Shown in pieces: positions 14,561 to 29,300 of a DNA stretch of 64,000 nt (the first letter of the stretch is position 1; each line of letters begins with the position of its first letter). The notes under the pieces were generated by a model, which saw nothing but the letters and a program-made list of their open reading frames with translations, had not been told where the DNA came from and made no database searches. The DNA is from Sympetrum striolatum (taxonomy: Eukaryota; Arthropoda; Insecta; Odonata; Libellulidae): NCBI GenBank assembly GCA_947579665.1, contig OX388343.1:104103657-104167656 (forward strand). The letters run 5' to 3'. The position numbers and the translations under genes are program-made.

Positions 14561-15554
14561 TTTCGCTCATATCTCGATAAAATGAAAAAATTAAGGAAAA
14601 TTGAGGAAAAAAATGAAATTTCGCTAAAATTATCCTTTTTCGTTACTTTTTTGAATCAAATGTAAATAACATGACGAAAATTAAATCAGAATTATGAAGA
14701 TAAGTTGAAATTTCGATAAAATTATCGGTTTAAGGGGTTTTCTTCGTCCATGTTTCGATAAAATGACGATGAAAAGGGCAAAATAGAGTATAAAAAATTT
14801 TAATTTCCTTGGAATTATCTTTTTTCGTAGCTTAATTCCACAATATCTGGATAAAATGACGAAAATTAAGGCAAAAAAGAGTAGAAAAATGGAAAATTCG
14901 CTAAAATTATCCGTTTTATGTTGCTTTTTTCGATCATATCTCGATAAAATGACGAAAATTAAGGAAAAATGAGGAAAAAAAATAAATTTCGCTAAAAATT
15001 ATCGATTTCAGTTGTTTTTTCTTCCATATTTCGATAAAATGACGATAAATAGGGAAAATGGAGTATAAAAAATTGAAATTTCGTTGAAATTTTCTGTTTT
15101 CGTAGCTTATTTCGATAATATATGGATAAAATGACGATGAAAAGGGAAAAAATTGGGAAAAAATTTAAATATTGGTGAAATTATCTTTTTTCGTTGCTTA
15201 TTTCGTTTATATCTGGATGATATGGCGAAAATTATGGCAAGAATAAAGAAAAAACATGGAAATTTCGATAAAATAGTTCATTTCCGTTGCTTTTTTCGAT
15301 CTTATCTTGATAAAATGACGAAAATTAAATCAAAATTGAGAAAAAAAAATGAAATTTCACTAAAATTATCGGTTAGCATTGCTTTTTTCGTCCATATTTC
15401 GATAATATGACGATAAAAAGGGAAAAATTGAGGATTAAAAATTGAAATTTCCATGGAATTATCTTTTTTCGTAGCTTAATTCCACAATATCTGGATAAAA
15501 TGACGAAAATTAAGGCAAAAGAGAATAGAAAAATGGAAAATTCGCTAAAATTGT
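14561..15554 (+). repeat. Transition satellite between left and right HOR domains
   Basis: Satellite monomers joining the two domains. From about 15000 the sequence is a right-domain type and is tandemly duplicated: about 15000-15550 matches about 16935-17485 at an offset of 1,935 bp, including the subtype with GGGAAAAAATTTAAATATTGG. No non-satellite sequence is present, so the change of domain happens inside the monomer array. Nothing else is visible here. Confidence 0.7.
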
Positions 15555-18500
15555 CCGTTTTATGTTGCTTTTTTCGATCATATCTCTATAAAATGAAAAA
15601 AATTAAGGCAAAAATAGAAGGAAAAAATAAAAATTTCGCTAAAAATTATCCGTTTTCGTTGCTTTTTCGATCATATCTCAATTAAATGAACACATTAAGG
15701 AAAAAATGAGGAAAAAAATGAAATTTCGCTTAAATTCTCCGTTATCGTTACTTTTTTGAGTGATATCTCGATAAAATGACGAAAGTTAAATCAGAATTAT
15801 GAAAAACACTTGAAAATTCTTTAAAATTATCGGTTTAAGTTGCTTTTTTCGTCCATATTTCGATAAAATGACGTTAAAAAAAAAAATTGAGGATAAAAAA
15901 ATGTAATTTCGCTGAAATTATTTGTTTTCGTAGCTTGTTTCGATAATATCAGGATAAAATGACGTTAAAAAGGGGAAAAATTGAGGAAAAAAATTGAAAT
16001 TTCGTTGAAATTATTTATTTTCGTAGCTTATTTCGATAATATCTGGATAAAATGACGAAAATTAAGTTGAAGAAGAGGATAAACATGGAAATTTCGCTAA
16101 TATTATCCGTTTTCGTTACTTTTTTCCAACATATCTCGATAATATGACGATAATGAAAGCAAAATAGGGGTACAAAATTGAAATTTCGTTGAAATTATAC
16201 GTAATCGTTGCTGTTTTCGCTCATATCTCGATAAATTGATGAAAATTAAATCAATATAGAGGAAAAAAATGGGAATTTCGCTAAAAATTATCGGTTTCAG
16301 TTCTTTTTTCTTCCATGTTTCGATAAAATGACGATAAAAAGGGAAAAATAGAGGATAAAAAATTTAAATTTCTATGGAATTATCTTTTTTCGTAGCTTAA
16401 TTCCACAATATCTGGATAAAATGACGAAAATTAAGGCAAAAAAGAGTAGAAAAATGGAAAATTCGCTAAAATTATCCGTTTTATGTTGCTTTTTTCGATC
16501 ATATCTCTATAAAATGAAAAAAATTAAGGCAAAAATAGAGGGCAAAAATAGAAATTTCGCTAAAAATTATCCGTTTTCGTTGCTTTTTCGATCATATCTC
16601 ACCAAAATAAGGATGTTAAGGGCAAAATAGAATATAAAAAATAGAAATTTCGTTGAAATTATCTGTTTTCGTAGCTCATTTCGATAATATCTGGATAAAA
16701 TGACGATAAATTAAGTTGAAGAAAAGGACAAACATGGAAATTTCGCTAAAATTATCCGTTTTCATTGCTTTTTCGATCATATCTCGATAAAATGACGAAA
16801 ATTAAGGAAAAACGAGGAAAAAAATGAAATTTCGCTAAAATTACCCGTTTTCGTTATTTTTTCGATCATATCTCGATAAATTGACGAAAATTAAACCAAT
16901 ATAGAGGAAACAAAATGGAAATTTCGCTAAAAATTATCGATTTCAGTTGTTTTTTCTTCCATATTTCGATAAAATGACGATAAATAGGGAAAATAGAGTA
17001 TAAAAAATTGAAATTTCGTTGAAATTTTCTGTTTTCGTAGCTTATTTCGATAATATATGGATAAAATGACGATGAAAAGGGAAAAAATTGGGAAAAAATT
17101 TAAATATTGGTGAAATTATCTTTTTTCGTTGCTTATTTCGTTTATATCTGGATGATATGGCGAAAATTATGGCAAGAATAAAGAAAAAACATGGAAATTT
17201 CGATAAAATAGTTCATTTCCGTTGCTTTTTTCGATCTTATCTTGATAAAATGACGAAAATTAAATCAAAATTGAGAAAAAAAAATGAAATTTCACTAAAA
17301 TTATCGGTTAGCATTGCTTTTTTCGTCCATATTTCGATAATATGACGATAAAATCGGAAAAATTGAGGATTAAAAATTGAAATTTCCATGGAATTATCTT
17401 TTTTCGTAGCTTAATTCCACAATATCTGGATGAAATGACGAAAATTAAGGCAAAAGAGAATAGAAAAATGGAAAATTCGTAAAATTGTCCGTTTTATGTT
17501 GCTTTTTTCGATCATATCTCTATAAAATGAAAAAAATTAAGGCAAAAATAGAGGGAAAAAATAGAAATTTCGCTAAAAATTCTCCGTTATCGTTACTTTT
17601 TTGAATGATATCTCGATAAAATGACGAAAGTTAAATCAGAATTATGAAAAACACTTGAAAATTCTTTAAAATTATCGGTTTAAGTTGCTTTTTTCGTCCA
17701 TATTTCGATAAAATGACGTTAAAAAGGGCAGAATTGAGGATAAAAAAATGTAATTTCGCTGAAATTATTTGTTTTCGTAGCTTGTTTCGATAATATCAGG
17801 ATAAAATGACGATGAAAAGGGAAAAAATTGGGAAAAAATTTAAATATTGGTGAAATTATCTTTTTTCGTTTCTTATTTCGTTTATATCTGGATGATATGG
17901 CGAAAATTATGGCGAGAGTAAAGAAAAAACATGGAAATTTCAATAAAATAGTTCATTTCCGTTGCTTTTTTCGATCATATCTTGATAAAATGACGAAAAT
18001 TAAATCAAAATTGAGAAAAAAAAAGAAATTTCACTAAAATTATCGGTTAGCGTTGCTTTTTTCGTCCATATGTCGATAATTTGACGATAAAAAGGGAAAA
18101 ATTGAGGATAAAAAATTGAAATTTCCATGGAATTATCTTTTTTCGTAGCATAATTCCATAATATCTGGATAAAATGACGAAAATTAAGGCAAAAAAGAGT
18201 AGAAAATTGAAAATTCGCTAAAATTGTCCGTTTTATGTTGCTTTTTTCGATCATATCTCAATAAAATGAACACATTAAGGAAAAAATGAGGAAAACAATG
18301 AAATTTCGCTTAAATTCACCGTTATCGTTACTTTTTTTAAATCATATCTCGATAAAATGATGAAAGATAAATCAGAATTATGAAAAACAATTGAAAATTC
18401 TTTAAAATTATCGGTTTATGTTAATTTTTTCGTCCATATTTCGATAAAATGACGTTAAAAAGGGCAGAATTGAGGATAAAAAAATGTAATTTCGCTGAAA

Positions 18501-21500
18501 TTATTTGTTTTCGTAGCTTATTTCGATAATATCTGGATAAAATGACGAAAATTTAGTTGAAGAAGAGGACAAACATGGAAATTTCGCTAATATTATCCGT
18601 TTTCGTTGCTTTTTCGATCATATCTCGACAAAATAACGATGTTAAGGGCAAAATAGAATATAAAAAATAGAAATTTCGTTGAAATTATCTGTTTTCGTAG
18701 CTCATTTCGATAATATCTGGATAAAATGACGATAAATTAAGTTGAAGAAAAGGACAAACATGGAAATTTCGCTAAAATTATCCGTTTTCATTGCTTTTTC
18801 GATCATATCTCGATAAAATGACGAAAATTAAGGAAAAATGAGGAAAAAAAATGAAATTTCGCTAAAATTACCCGTTTTCGTTATTTTTTCGATCATATCT
18901 CGATAAATTGACGAAAATTAAACCAAAATAGAGGAAAAAAAATGGAAATTTCGCTAAAAATTATCGATTTCAGTTGTTTTTTCTTCCATATTTCGATAAA
19001 ATGACGAAAATTTAGTTGAAGAAGAGGACAAACATGGAAATTTCGCTAATATTATCCGTTTTCGTTACTTTTTTCCAACATATCTCGAAAATATGACGAT
19101 AATGATAGTAAAATAAAGGTGCGAAATTGAAATTTCGTTGAAATTATCCGTAATCGTTGCTGTTTTCGCTCATATCTCGATAAATTGATGAAAATTAATT
19201 CAAAATAGAGGAAAAAAAATGGAAATTTCGCTAAAAATTATCCGTTTCAGTTGTTTTTCTTCCATGTTTCGATAAAATGACGATAATAAGGGTAAAATAG
19301 AGGATAAAAAATAGAAATTCCGTTAAAATTATCTGTTTTCGTAGCTTATTTAGATAATATCAGGATATAATGACGATGAAAAGGGCAAAATATTGGGAAA
19401 AAATTTTATTATTGGTGAAATTATCTTTTTTCGTTGCTTATTTCGTTATTATCTGGATGATATAGCGAAAATGAAGGCAAGAAAAAAGAATAAAACATGG
19501 AAATTTCGCTAAAATAATTCATTTCCGTTGCTTTCTTCGATCATATCTTGATAAAATGACGAAAATTAAATCAAAATTGAGGAAAAAAATTGAAATTTCG
19601 CTAAAATTATCGGTTTACGTTGCTTTTTTCGTCCATATTTCTATATAATGACGATAAAAAGGACAAAATAGATGCTATAAAATTATAATTTCGGTGATAT
19701 TATCGTTTTCGTTGCTTTTTCGATCATACCTCGACAAAATAACGATGTTAAGGGCAAAATAGAATATAAAAAATAGAAATTTCGTTGAAATTATCTGTTT
19801 TCGTAGCTCATTTCGATAATATCTGGATAAAATGACGATAAATTAAGTTGAAGAAAAGGACAAACATGGAAATTTCGCTAAAATTATCCGTTTTCGTTGC
19901 TTTTTCGATCATATCTCGATAAAATGACGAAAATTAAGGAAAAATGAGGAAAAAAATGAAATTTCGCTAAAATTACCCGTTTTCGTTATTTTTCGATCAT
20001 ATCTCGAAAAATTGACGAAAATTAAGGCAAAAATGAAAAAATACGGAATTTTCGCTAAATTTTTCCGTTTTTTGTTGCTTTTTTCGATCATATCTCGATA
20101 AAATGAAAAAATTAAGGAAAAATGAGGAAAAAAATGAAATTTCCCTAAAACTATCCGTTTTCGTTACTTTTTTGAATCATATCTAAATTAAATGACGAAA
20201 ATTAAATCAGAATTATGAAGATAAGTTGAAATATCGCTAAAATTATCGGTTTAAGGGGTTTTCTTCGTCCATGTTTCGATAAAATGACGATAAAAAGGGC
20301 AAAATAGAGTATAAAAATTTAAATTTCCTTAAAATTATCTTTTTTCGTAGCTTAATTCCACAATATCTGGATAAAATGACGAAAATTAAGGCAAAAAAGT
20401 GTAGAAAAATGGAAAATTCGTTAAAATTATCCGTTTTATATTGCTTTTTTCGATCATATCTCTATAAAATGAAAAACATTAAGGCAAAAATAGAGGGCAA
20501 AAATAAAAATTTCGCTAAAAATTATCCGTTTTCGTTGCTTTTCGAACATATCTCAATAAAATGAACACATTAAGGAAAAAATGAGGAAAAAAATGAAATT
20601 TCGCTTAAATTCTCCGTTATCGTTACTTTTTTGAATTATATCTCGATAAAATGACGAAAGCTAAATCAGAATTTTGAAAAACAATTCAAAATTCTTTAAA
20701 ATTATCGGTTTAAGTTGCTTTTTTCGTCCATATTTCGATAAAATGACGTTAAAAAGGGCAGAATTGAGGATAAAAAAATGTAATTTCGCTGAAATTATTT
20801 GTTTTCGTAGCTTGTTTCGATAATATCAGGATAAAATGACGATGAAAAGGGAAAAAATTTGGAAAAAATTTAAATATTGGTGTAATTATCTTTTTTCGTT
20901 GCTTATTTCGTTTATATCTGGATGATATGGCGAAAATTATGGCAAGAATAAAGAAAAAACATGGAAATTTCAATAAAATAGTTCATTTCCGTTGCTTTTT
21001 TCGATCATATCTTGATAAAATGACGAAAATTAAATCAAAATTGAGAAAAAAAATGAAATTTCACTAAAATTATCGGTTAGCGTTGCTTTTTTCGTCCATA
21101 TTTCAATAATGTGACGATAAAAAGGGAAAAATTGAGGATAAAAAATTGAAATTTCCATGGAATTATCTTTTTTCGTAGCATAATTCCACAATATCTGGTT
21201 AAAATGACGAAAATTAAGGCAAAAAAGAGTAGAAAATTGAAAATTCGCTAAAATTGTCCGTTTTATGTTGCTTTTTTCGATCATATCTCAATAAAATGAA
21301 CACATTAAGGAAAAAATGAGGAAAAAAAAATGAAATTTCGCTTAAATTCTCCGTAATCGTTACTTTTTTGAATCATATCTCGATAAAATGACGAAAGATA
21401 AATCAGAATTATGAAAAACAATTGAAAATTCTTTAAAATTATCGGTTTAAGTTACTTTTTTCGTCCATATTTCGATAAAATGACGTTAAAAAGGGCAGAA

Positions 21501-24500
21501 TTGAGGATAAAAAAATGTAATTTCGTTGAAATTATTTGTTTTCGTAGCTTATTTCGATAATATCTGGATAAAATGACGAAAATTTAGTTGAAGAAGAGGA
21601 CAAACATGGAAATTTCGCTAATATTATCCGTTTTCGTTACTTTTTTCCAATATATCTCGAAAATATGACGATAATGATAGCAAAATAAAGGTGCGAAATT
21701 GAAATTTCGTTGAAATTTTCCGTAATCGTTGCTTTTTTCGCTCATATCTCGATAAATTGATGAAAATTAATTCCAAATAGGGGGAAAAAAATGGAAATTT
21801 CGCTAAAAATTATCCGTTTCAGTTGTTTTTCTTCCATGTTTCGATAAAATGACGATAATAAGGGCAAAATAGAGGATAAAAGATAGAAATTTCGTTAAAG
21901 TTATCTGTTTTCGTAGCTTATTTAGATAATATCAGGATATAATGACGATGAAAAGGGCAAAATATTGGGAAAAAATTTAATTATTGGTGAAATTATCTTT
22001 TTTCGTTGCATATTTCGTTAATATCTGGATGATATAGCGAAAATGAAGGCTAGAAAAAAGAATAAAACATGGAAATTTCGCAAAAATAATTCATTTCCGT
22101 TGCTTTCTTCGATCATATCTTGATAAAATGACGAAAATTAAATGAAAATTGAGGAAAAAAATTGAAATTTCGCTAAAATTATCGGTTTACGTTGCTTTTT
22201 TCATCCATATTTCTATATAATGACGATAAAAAGGACAAAATAGATGCTATAAAATTGAAATTTCGGTGATATTATTGTTTTCGTTGCTTTTTTTGATCAT
22301 ATCTCGACTAAATGACGAAAATTAAATAAAAATAGAGGAAAAAAAATGAAATTTCACTAAAATTAACGGTTACGGTTGCTTTTTTCGTCCATATTTCGAT
22401 AATATGACGATAAAATGGGCAAAATAGAGGATAAAAAATAGAAACTTCCATGAAATTATCTTTTTTCTAGCGTTTTTTGACAATATCAGGAAAAAATGAC
22501 GAAAATTAATGCAAAAAAGAGAAGAAAAATGGAAAATTCGCTAAAATTATCCGTTTTCGTTGCTTTTTTCGATCATATCTCGATAAAATAACGATGTTAA
22601 GGGCAAAATAGAGGATAAAAAATTGAATTTATCTGATTTCGTAGCTTATTACGATAATATCTCGATAAACTGACGAAAATTGAGGCAAAAATGAGAAAAA
22701 TATGGAATTTTCGCTAAAATTTTCCGTTTTTTGTTGCATTTTTCGATCATATCTCGATAAAATGAAAAAATTAAGGAAAAAATGAGAAAAAAAATGAAAT
22801 TTCGCTTAAATTCTCCGTTTTCGTTACTTTTTTGAATCATATATCGATAAAATGACGAAGGTTAAATCAGAATTATGAAAAAGAAATTGAAATATTGCTT
22901 AAATTATCGGTTTAACTTTCTTTTTTCGTCCATATTTCGATAAAATGATGTTAAAAAGGGGAAAAATTTAGGAAAAAAATTGAAATTTCGTTGAAATTAT
23001 TTATTTTCGTAGCTTATTTCGATATTATCTGGATAAAATGACGAAAATTAAGTTGAAGAAGAGGATAAACATGGAAAATTCGCTAATATTATCCGTTTTC
23101 GTTACTTTTTTCCAACATATCTCGATAATATGACGATAATGAAAGCAAAATAGGGGTACAAAATTGAAATTTCGTTGAAATTATCCGTAATCGTTGCTGT
23201 TTTCGCTCATATCTCGAGAAATTGATGAAAATTAAATCAATATACAGGAAAAAAATGGAAATTTCGCTAAAAATTATCGGTTTCAGTTCTTTTTTCTTCC
23301 ATGTTTCGATAAAATGACGATAAAAAGGGAAAAATAGAGGATAAAAAATTTAAATTTCCATGCAATTATCTTTTTTCGTAGCTTAATTCCACAATATCTG
23401 GATAAAATGACGAAAATAAAGGCAAAAAAGAGTAGAAAAATGGAAAATTCGCTAAAATTATCTGTTTTCGTAGCTTATTTCGATCATATCTCGCTAAATT
23501 GACGAAAATTAAGGCAAAAATGAAAAAATACGGAATTTTCGCTAAAATTTTCCGTTTTTTTTTTGCTTTTTTCGACCATATCTCGATAAAATGAAAAAAA
23601 TTAAGGAAAAATGAGGAAAAAAATGAAATTTCACTAAAATTATCCGTTTTCGTTACTTTTTTGAATCATATCTAAATTAAATGACGAAAATTAAATCAGA
23701 ATTATGAAGATAAGTTGAAATTTCGCTAAAATTATCGGTTTAAGGGGTTTTCTTCGTCCATATTTCGATAAAATGACGTTAAAAAGGGCAGAATTAAAGA
23801 TGAAAAACTGAAATTTCGTTGAAATTATCTGTTTTCGTAGCTCATTTCGATAATATCTGGATAAAATGACAAAAAAATTAAGTTGAAGAAAAGGACAAAC
23901 ATGGAAATTTCGCTAAAATTATCCGTTTTCGTTGCTTTTTCGATCAGATCTCGATAAAATGACGAAAATTAAGGAAAAATGAGGAAAAAAAACGAAATTT
24001 CGCTAAAATTACCCGTTTTCGTTATTTTTTCGATCATATCTCGATAAATTGACGAAAATTAAATCAAAATAGAGGAAAAAAATCAAATTTCGCTAAAAAT
24101 TATCGGTTTCAGTTGTATTTTCTTCCATATTACGATAAAATGACGATAAATAGGGAAAATAGAGTATAAAAAATTGAAATTTCGTTGAAATTTTCTGTTT
24201 TCGTAGCTTGTTTAGATAATATCTGGATAAAATGACGATGAAAAGGGAAAAAATTGGGAAAAAATTTAAATATTGGTGAAATTATCTTTTTTCGTTGCTT
24301 ATTTCGTTTATATCTGGATGATATGGCGAAAATTATGGCAAGAATAAAGAAAAAACATGGAAATTTCGATAAAATAGTTCATTTCCGTTGCTTTTTTCGA
24401 TCATATCTTGATAAAATGACGAAAATTAAATCAAAATTGAGAAAAAAAAAGAAATTTCACTAAAATTATCGGTTAGCGTTGCTTTTTTCGTCCATATGTC

Positions 24501-26330
24501 GATAATTTGACGATAAAAAGGGAAAAATTGAGGATAAAAAATTGAAATTTCCATGGAATTATCTTTTTTCGTAGAATAATTCCACAATATCTGGATAAAA
24601 TGACGAAAATTAAGGCAAAAAAGAGTAGAAAATTGAAAATTCGCTAAAATTGTCCGTTTTATGTTGCTTTTTTCGATCATATCTCAATAAAATGAACTCG
24701 TTAAGGAAAAAATGAGGAAAAAAATGAAACTTCGCTTAAATCTCCGTTATCATTACTTTTTTGAATCATATCTCGATAAAATGACGAAAGTTAAATCAGA
24801 ATTATGAAAAACAATTGAAAATTCTTTAAAATTATCGGTTTAAGTTGCTTTTTTCGTCCATATTTCGATAAAATGACGTTAAAAAGGCCAGAATTGAGGA
24901 TAAAAAAATGATATTTCGCTGAAATTATTTGTTTTCGTAGCTTATTTCGATAATATCTAGATAAAATGACGAAAATTAAGTTGAAGAAGAGGACAAACAT
25001 GGAAATTTCGCTAATATTATCCGTTTTCGCTACTTTTTTCCAACATATCTCGAAAATATGACGATAATGATAGCAAAATATAGGTGCGAAAATGAAATTT
25101 CGTTGAAATTTTCCGTAATTGTTGCTTTTTTCGCTCATATCTCGATAAATTGATGAACATTAATTCAAAATAGAGGGAAAAAAATGGAAAAATCGCTAAA
25201 AATTATCCGTTTCAGTTGTTTTTCTTCCATGTTTCGATAAAATGACGATAATAAGGGCAAAATAGAGGATAAAAAATAGAAATTTCGTTAAAATTATCTG
25301 TTTTCGTAGCTTATTTCGATAATATCAGGATATAACGACGATGAAAAGGGCAAAATATTGGGAAAAAATTTAATTATTGGTGAAATTATCTTTTTTCGTT
25401 GCTTATTTCGTTAATATCTGGATGATATGGCGAAAATGAAGGCAAGAAAAAAGAATAAAACGTGGAAATTTCGCTAAAAATAATTCATTTCCGTTGCTTT
25501 CTTCGATCATATCTTGATAAAATGACGAAAATTAAATGAAAATTGAGGAAAAAAATTGAAATTTCGCTAAAATTATCGGTTTACGTTGCTTTTTTCGTCC
25601 ATATTTCTATATAATGACGATAAAAAGGACAAAATAGATGCTATAAAATTGAAATTTCGGTGATATTATTGTTTTCGTTGCTTTTTATGATCATATCTCG
25701 ACTAAATGACGAAAATTAAATAAAAATAAATTGACGAAAATTAAGGCAAAAATGAAAAAATACGGAATTTTCGCTAAAATTTTCCGTTTTTTTTGCTTTT
25801 TTCGATCATATCTCGATAAAATGAACACATAAAGGAAAAATGAGGAAAAAAATGAAATTTCGCTCAAATTATCCGTTTTCGTTACTTTTTTGAATCACAT
25901 CTAAATTAAATAACGAAATTTTAATCAGAATTATGAAGATATGATGAAATTTCGCTAAAATTATCGGTTTAAGTGGTTTTCTTCGTCCATATTTCGATAA
26001 AATGACGTTAAAAAGGGCAGAATTAAGGATGAAAAACTGAAATTTCGTTGAAATTATCTGTTTTCGTAGCTCATTTCGATAATATCTGGATAAAATGACG
26101 ATAAATTAACTTGAAGAAAAGGACAAACATGGAAATTTCGCTAAAATTATCCGTTTTCGTTCCTTTTTCGATCAAATCTCGATAAAATGACGAAAATTAA
26201 GGAAAAATGAGGAAAAAAAATGAAATTTCGCTAAAATTACCCGTTTTCGTTATTTTTTCGATCATATCTCGATAAATTGACGAAAATTAAATCAAAATAG
26301 AGGAAAAAAATGGAAATTTCGCTAAAAATT
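15555..26330 (+). repeat. Right-domain HOR copy R1, full length (10,776 bp)
   Basis: Reference copy of the right-domain HOR. The unit start is set near the CCGTTTTATGTTGCTTTTTT joint that recurs at about 26331, 33070 and 43847. Offsets of 10,776 bp to R2 (before its deletion point) and 17,515 bp to R3 hold at many landmarks. It has internal sub-repeats, such as the 1,935-bp relation of 15153 to 17088 and a 740-bp relation of 17088 to 17828. Roughly 118 monomers make up one unit. Confidence 0.85.
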
Positions 26331-29300
26331 TCCGTTTTATGTTGCTTTTTTCGATCATATCTCTATGAAATGAAAAAAATTAAGTCAAAAATAGAGGGAA
26401 AAAATAGAAATTTCGCTAAAAATTATCCGTTTTCGTTGCTTTTTCGATCATATCTCAATAAAATGAACACATTAAGGAAAAAATGAGGAAAAAAATGAAA
26501 TTTCGCTTAAATTCTCCGTTATCGTTACTTTTTTGAGTGATATCTCGATAAAATGACGAAAGTTAAATCAGAATTATGAAAAACACTTGAAAATTCTTTA
26601 AAATTATCGGTTTAAGTTGCTTTTTTCGTCCATATTTCGATAAAATGACGTTAAAAAAAAAATTGAGGATAAAAAAATGTAATTTCGCTGAAATTATTTG
26701 TTTTCGTAGCTTGTTTCGATAATATCAGGATAAAATGACGTTAAAAAGGGGAAAAATTGAGGAAAAAAATTGAAATTTCGTTGAAATTATTTATTTTCGT
26801 AGCTTATTTCGATAATATCTGGATAAAATGACGAAAATTAAGTTGAAGAAGAGGATAAACATGGAAATTTCGCTAATATTATCCGTTTTCGTTACTTTTT
26901 TCCAACATATCTCGATAATATGACGATAATGAAAGCAAAATAGGGGTACAAAATTGAAATTTCGTTGAAATTATACGTAATCGTTGCTGTTTTCGCTCAT
27001 ATCTCGATAAATTGATGAAAATTAAATCAATATAGAGGAAAAAAATGGGAATTTCGCTAAAAATTATCGGTTTCAGTTCTTTTTTCTTCCATGTTTCGAT
27101 AAAATGACGATAAAAAGGGAAAAATAGAGGATAAAAAATTTAAATTTCTATGGAATTATCTTTTTTCGTAGCTTAATTCCACAATATCTGGATAAAATGA
27201 CGAAAATTAAGGCAAAAAAGAGTAGAAAAATGGAAAATTCGCTAAAATTATCCGTTTTATGTTGCTTTTTTCGATCATATCTCTATAAAATGAAAAAAAT
27301 TAAGGCAAAAATAGAGGGCAAAAATAGAAATTTCGCTAAAAATTATCCGTTTTCGTTGCTTTTTCGATCATATCTCACCAAAATAAGGATGTTAAGGGCA
27401 AAATAGAATATAAAAAATAGAAATTTCGTTGAAATTATCTGTTTTCGTAGCTCATTTCGATAATATCTGGATAAAATGACGATAAATTAAGTTGAAGAAA
27501 AGGACAAACATGGAAATTTCGCTAAAATTATCCGTTTTCATTGCTTTTTCGATCATATCTCGATAAAATGACGAAAATTAAGGAAAAACGAGGAAAAAAA
27601 TGAAATTTCGCTAAAATTACCCGTTTTCGTTATTTTTTCGATCATATCTCGATAAATTGACGAAAATTAAACCAATATAGAGGAAACAAAATGGAAATTT
27701 CGCTAAAAATTATCGATTTCAGTTGTTTTTTCTTCCATATTTCGATAAAATGACGATAAATAGGGAAAATAGAGTATAAAAAATTGAAATTTCGTTGAAA
27801 TTTTCTGTTTTCGTAGCTTATTTCGATAATATATGGATAAAATGACGATGAAAAGGGAAAAAATTGGGAAAATATTTAAATATTGGTGAAATTATCTTTT
27901 TTCGTTGCTTATTTCGTTTATATCTGGATGATATGGCGAAAATTATGGCAAGAATAAAGAAAAAACATGGAAATTTCGATAAAATAGTTCATTTCCGTTG
28001 CTTTTTTCAATCTTATCTTGATACAATGACGAAAATTAAATCAATATTGAGAAAAAAAAATGAAATTTCACTAAAATTATCGGTTAGCATTGCTTTTTTC
28101 GTCCATATTTCGATAATATGACGATAAAATCGGAAAAATTGAGGATTAAAAATTGAAATTTCCATGGAATTATCTTTTTTCGTAGCTTAATTCCACAATA
28201 TCTGGATGAAATGACGAAAATTAAGGCAAAAGAGAATAGAAAAATGGAAAATTCGTAAAATTGTCCGTTTTATGTTGCTTTTTTCGATCATATCTCTATA
28301 AAATGAAAAAAATTAAGGCAAAAATAGAGGGAAAAAATAGAAATTTCGCTAAAAATTCTCCGTTATCGTTACTTTTTTGAATGATATCTCGATAAAATGA
28401 CGAAAGTTAAATCAGAATTATGAAAAACACTTGAAAATTCTTTAAAATTATCGGTTTAAGTTGCTTTTTTCGTCCATATTTCGATAAAATGACGTTAAAA
28501 AGGGCAGAATTGAGGATAAAAAAATGTAATTTCGCTGAAATTATTTGTTTTCGTAGCTTGTTTCGATAATATCAGGATAAAATGACGATGAAAAGGGAAA
28601 AAATTGGGAAAAAATTTAAATATTGGTGAAATTATCTTTTTTCGTTTCTTATTTCGTTTATATCTGGATGATATGGCGAAAATTATGGCGAGAGTAAAGA
28701 AAAAACATGGAAATTTCAATAAAATAGTTCATTTCCGTTGCTTTTTTCGATCATATCTTGATAAAATGACGAAAATTAAATCAAAATTGAGAAAAAAAAA
28801 GAAATTTCACTAAAATTATCGGTTAGCGTTGCTTTTTTCGTCCATATGTCGATAATTTGACGATAAAAAGGGAAAAATTGAGGATAAAAAATTGAAATTT
28901 CCATGGAATTATCTTTTTTCGTAGCATAATTCCATAATATCTGGATAAAATGACGAAAATTAAGGCAAAAAAGAGTAGAAAATTGAAAATTCGCTAAAAT
29001 TGTCCGTTTTATGTTGCTTTTTTCGATCATATCTCAATAAAATGAACACATTAAGGAAAAAATGAGGAAAAAAATGAAATTTCGCTTAAATTCACCGTTA
29101 TCGTTACTTTTTTTAAATCATATCTCGATAAAATGATGAAAGATAAATCAGAATTATGAAAAACAATTGAAAATTCTTTAAAATTATCGGTTTATGTTAA
29201 TTATTTCGTCCATATTTCGATAAAATGACGTTAAAAAGGGCAGAATTGAGGATAAAAAAATGTAATTTCGCTGAAATTATTTGTTTTCGTAGCTTATTTC

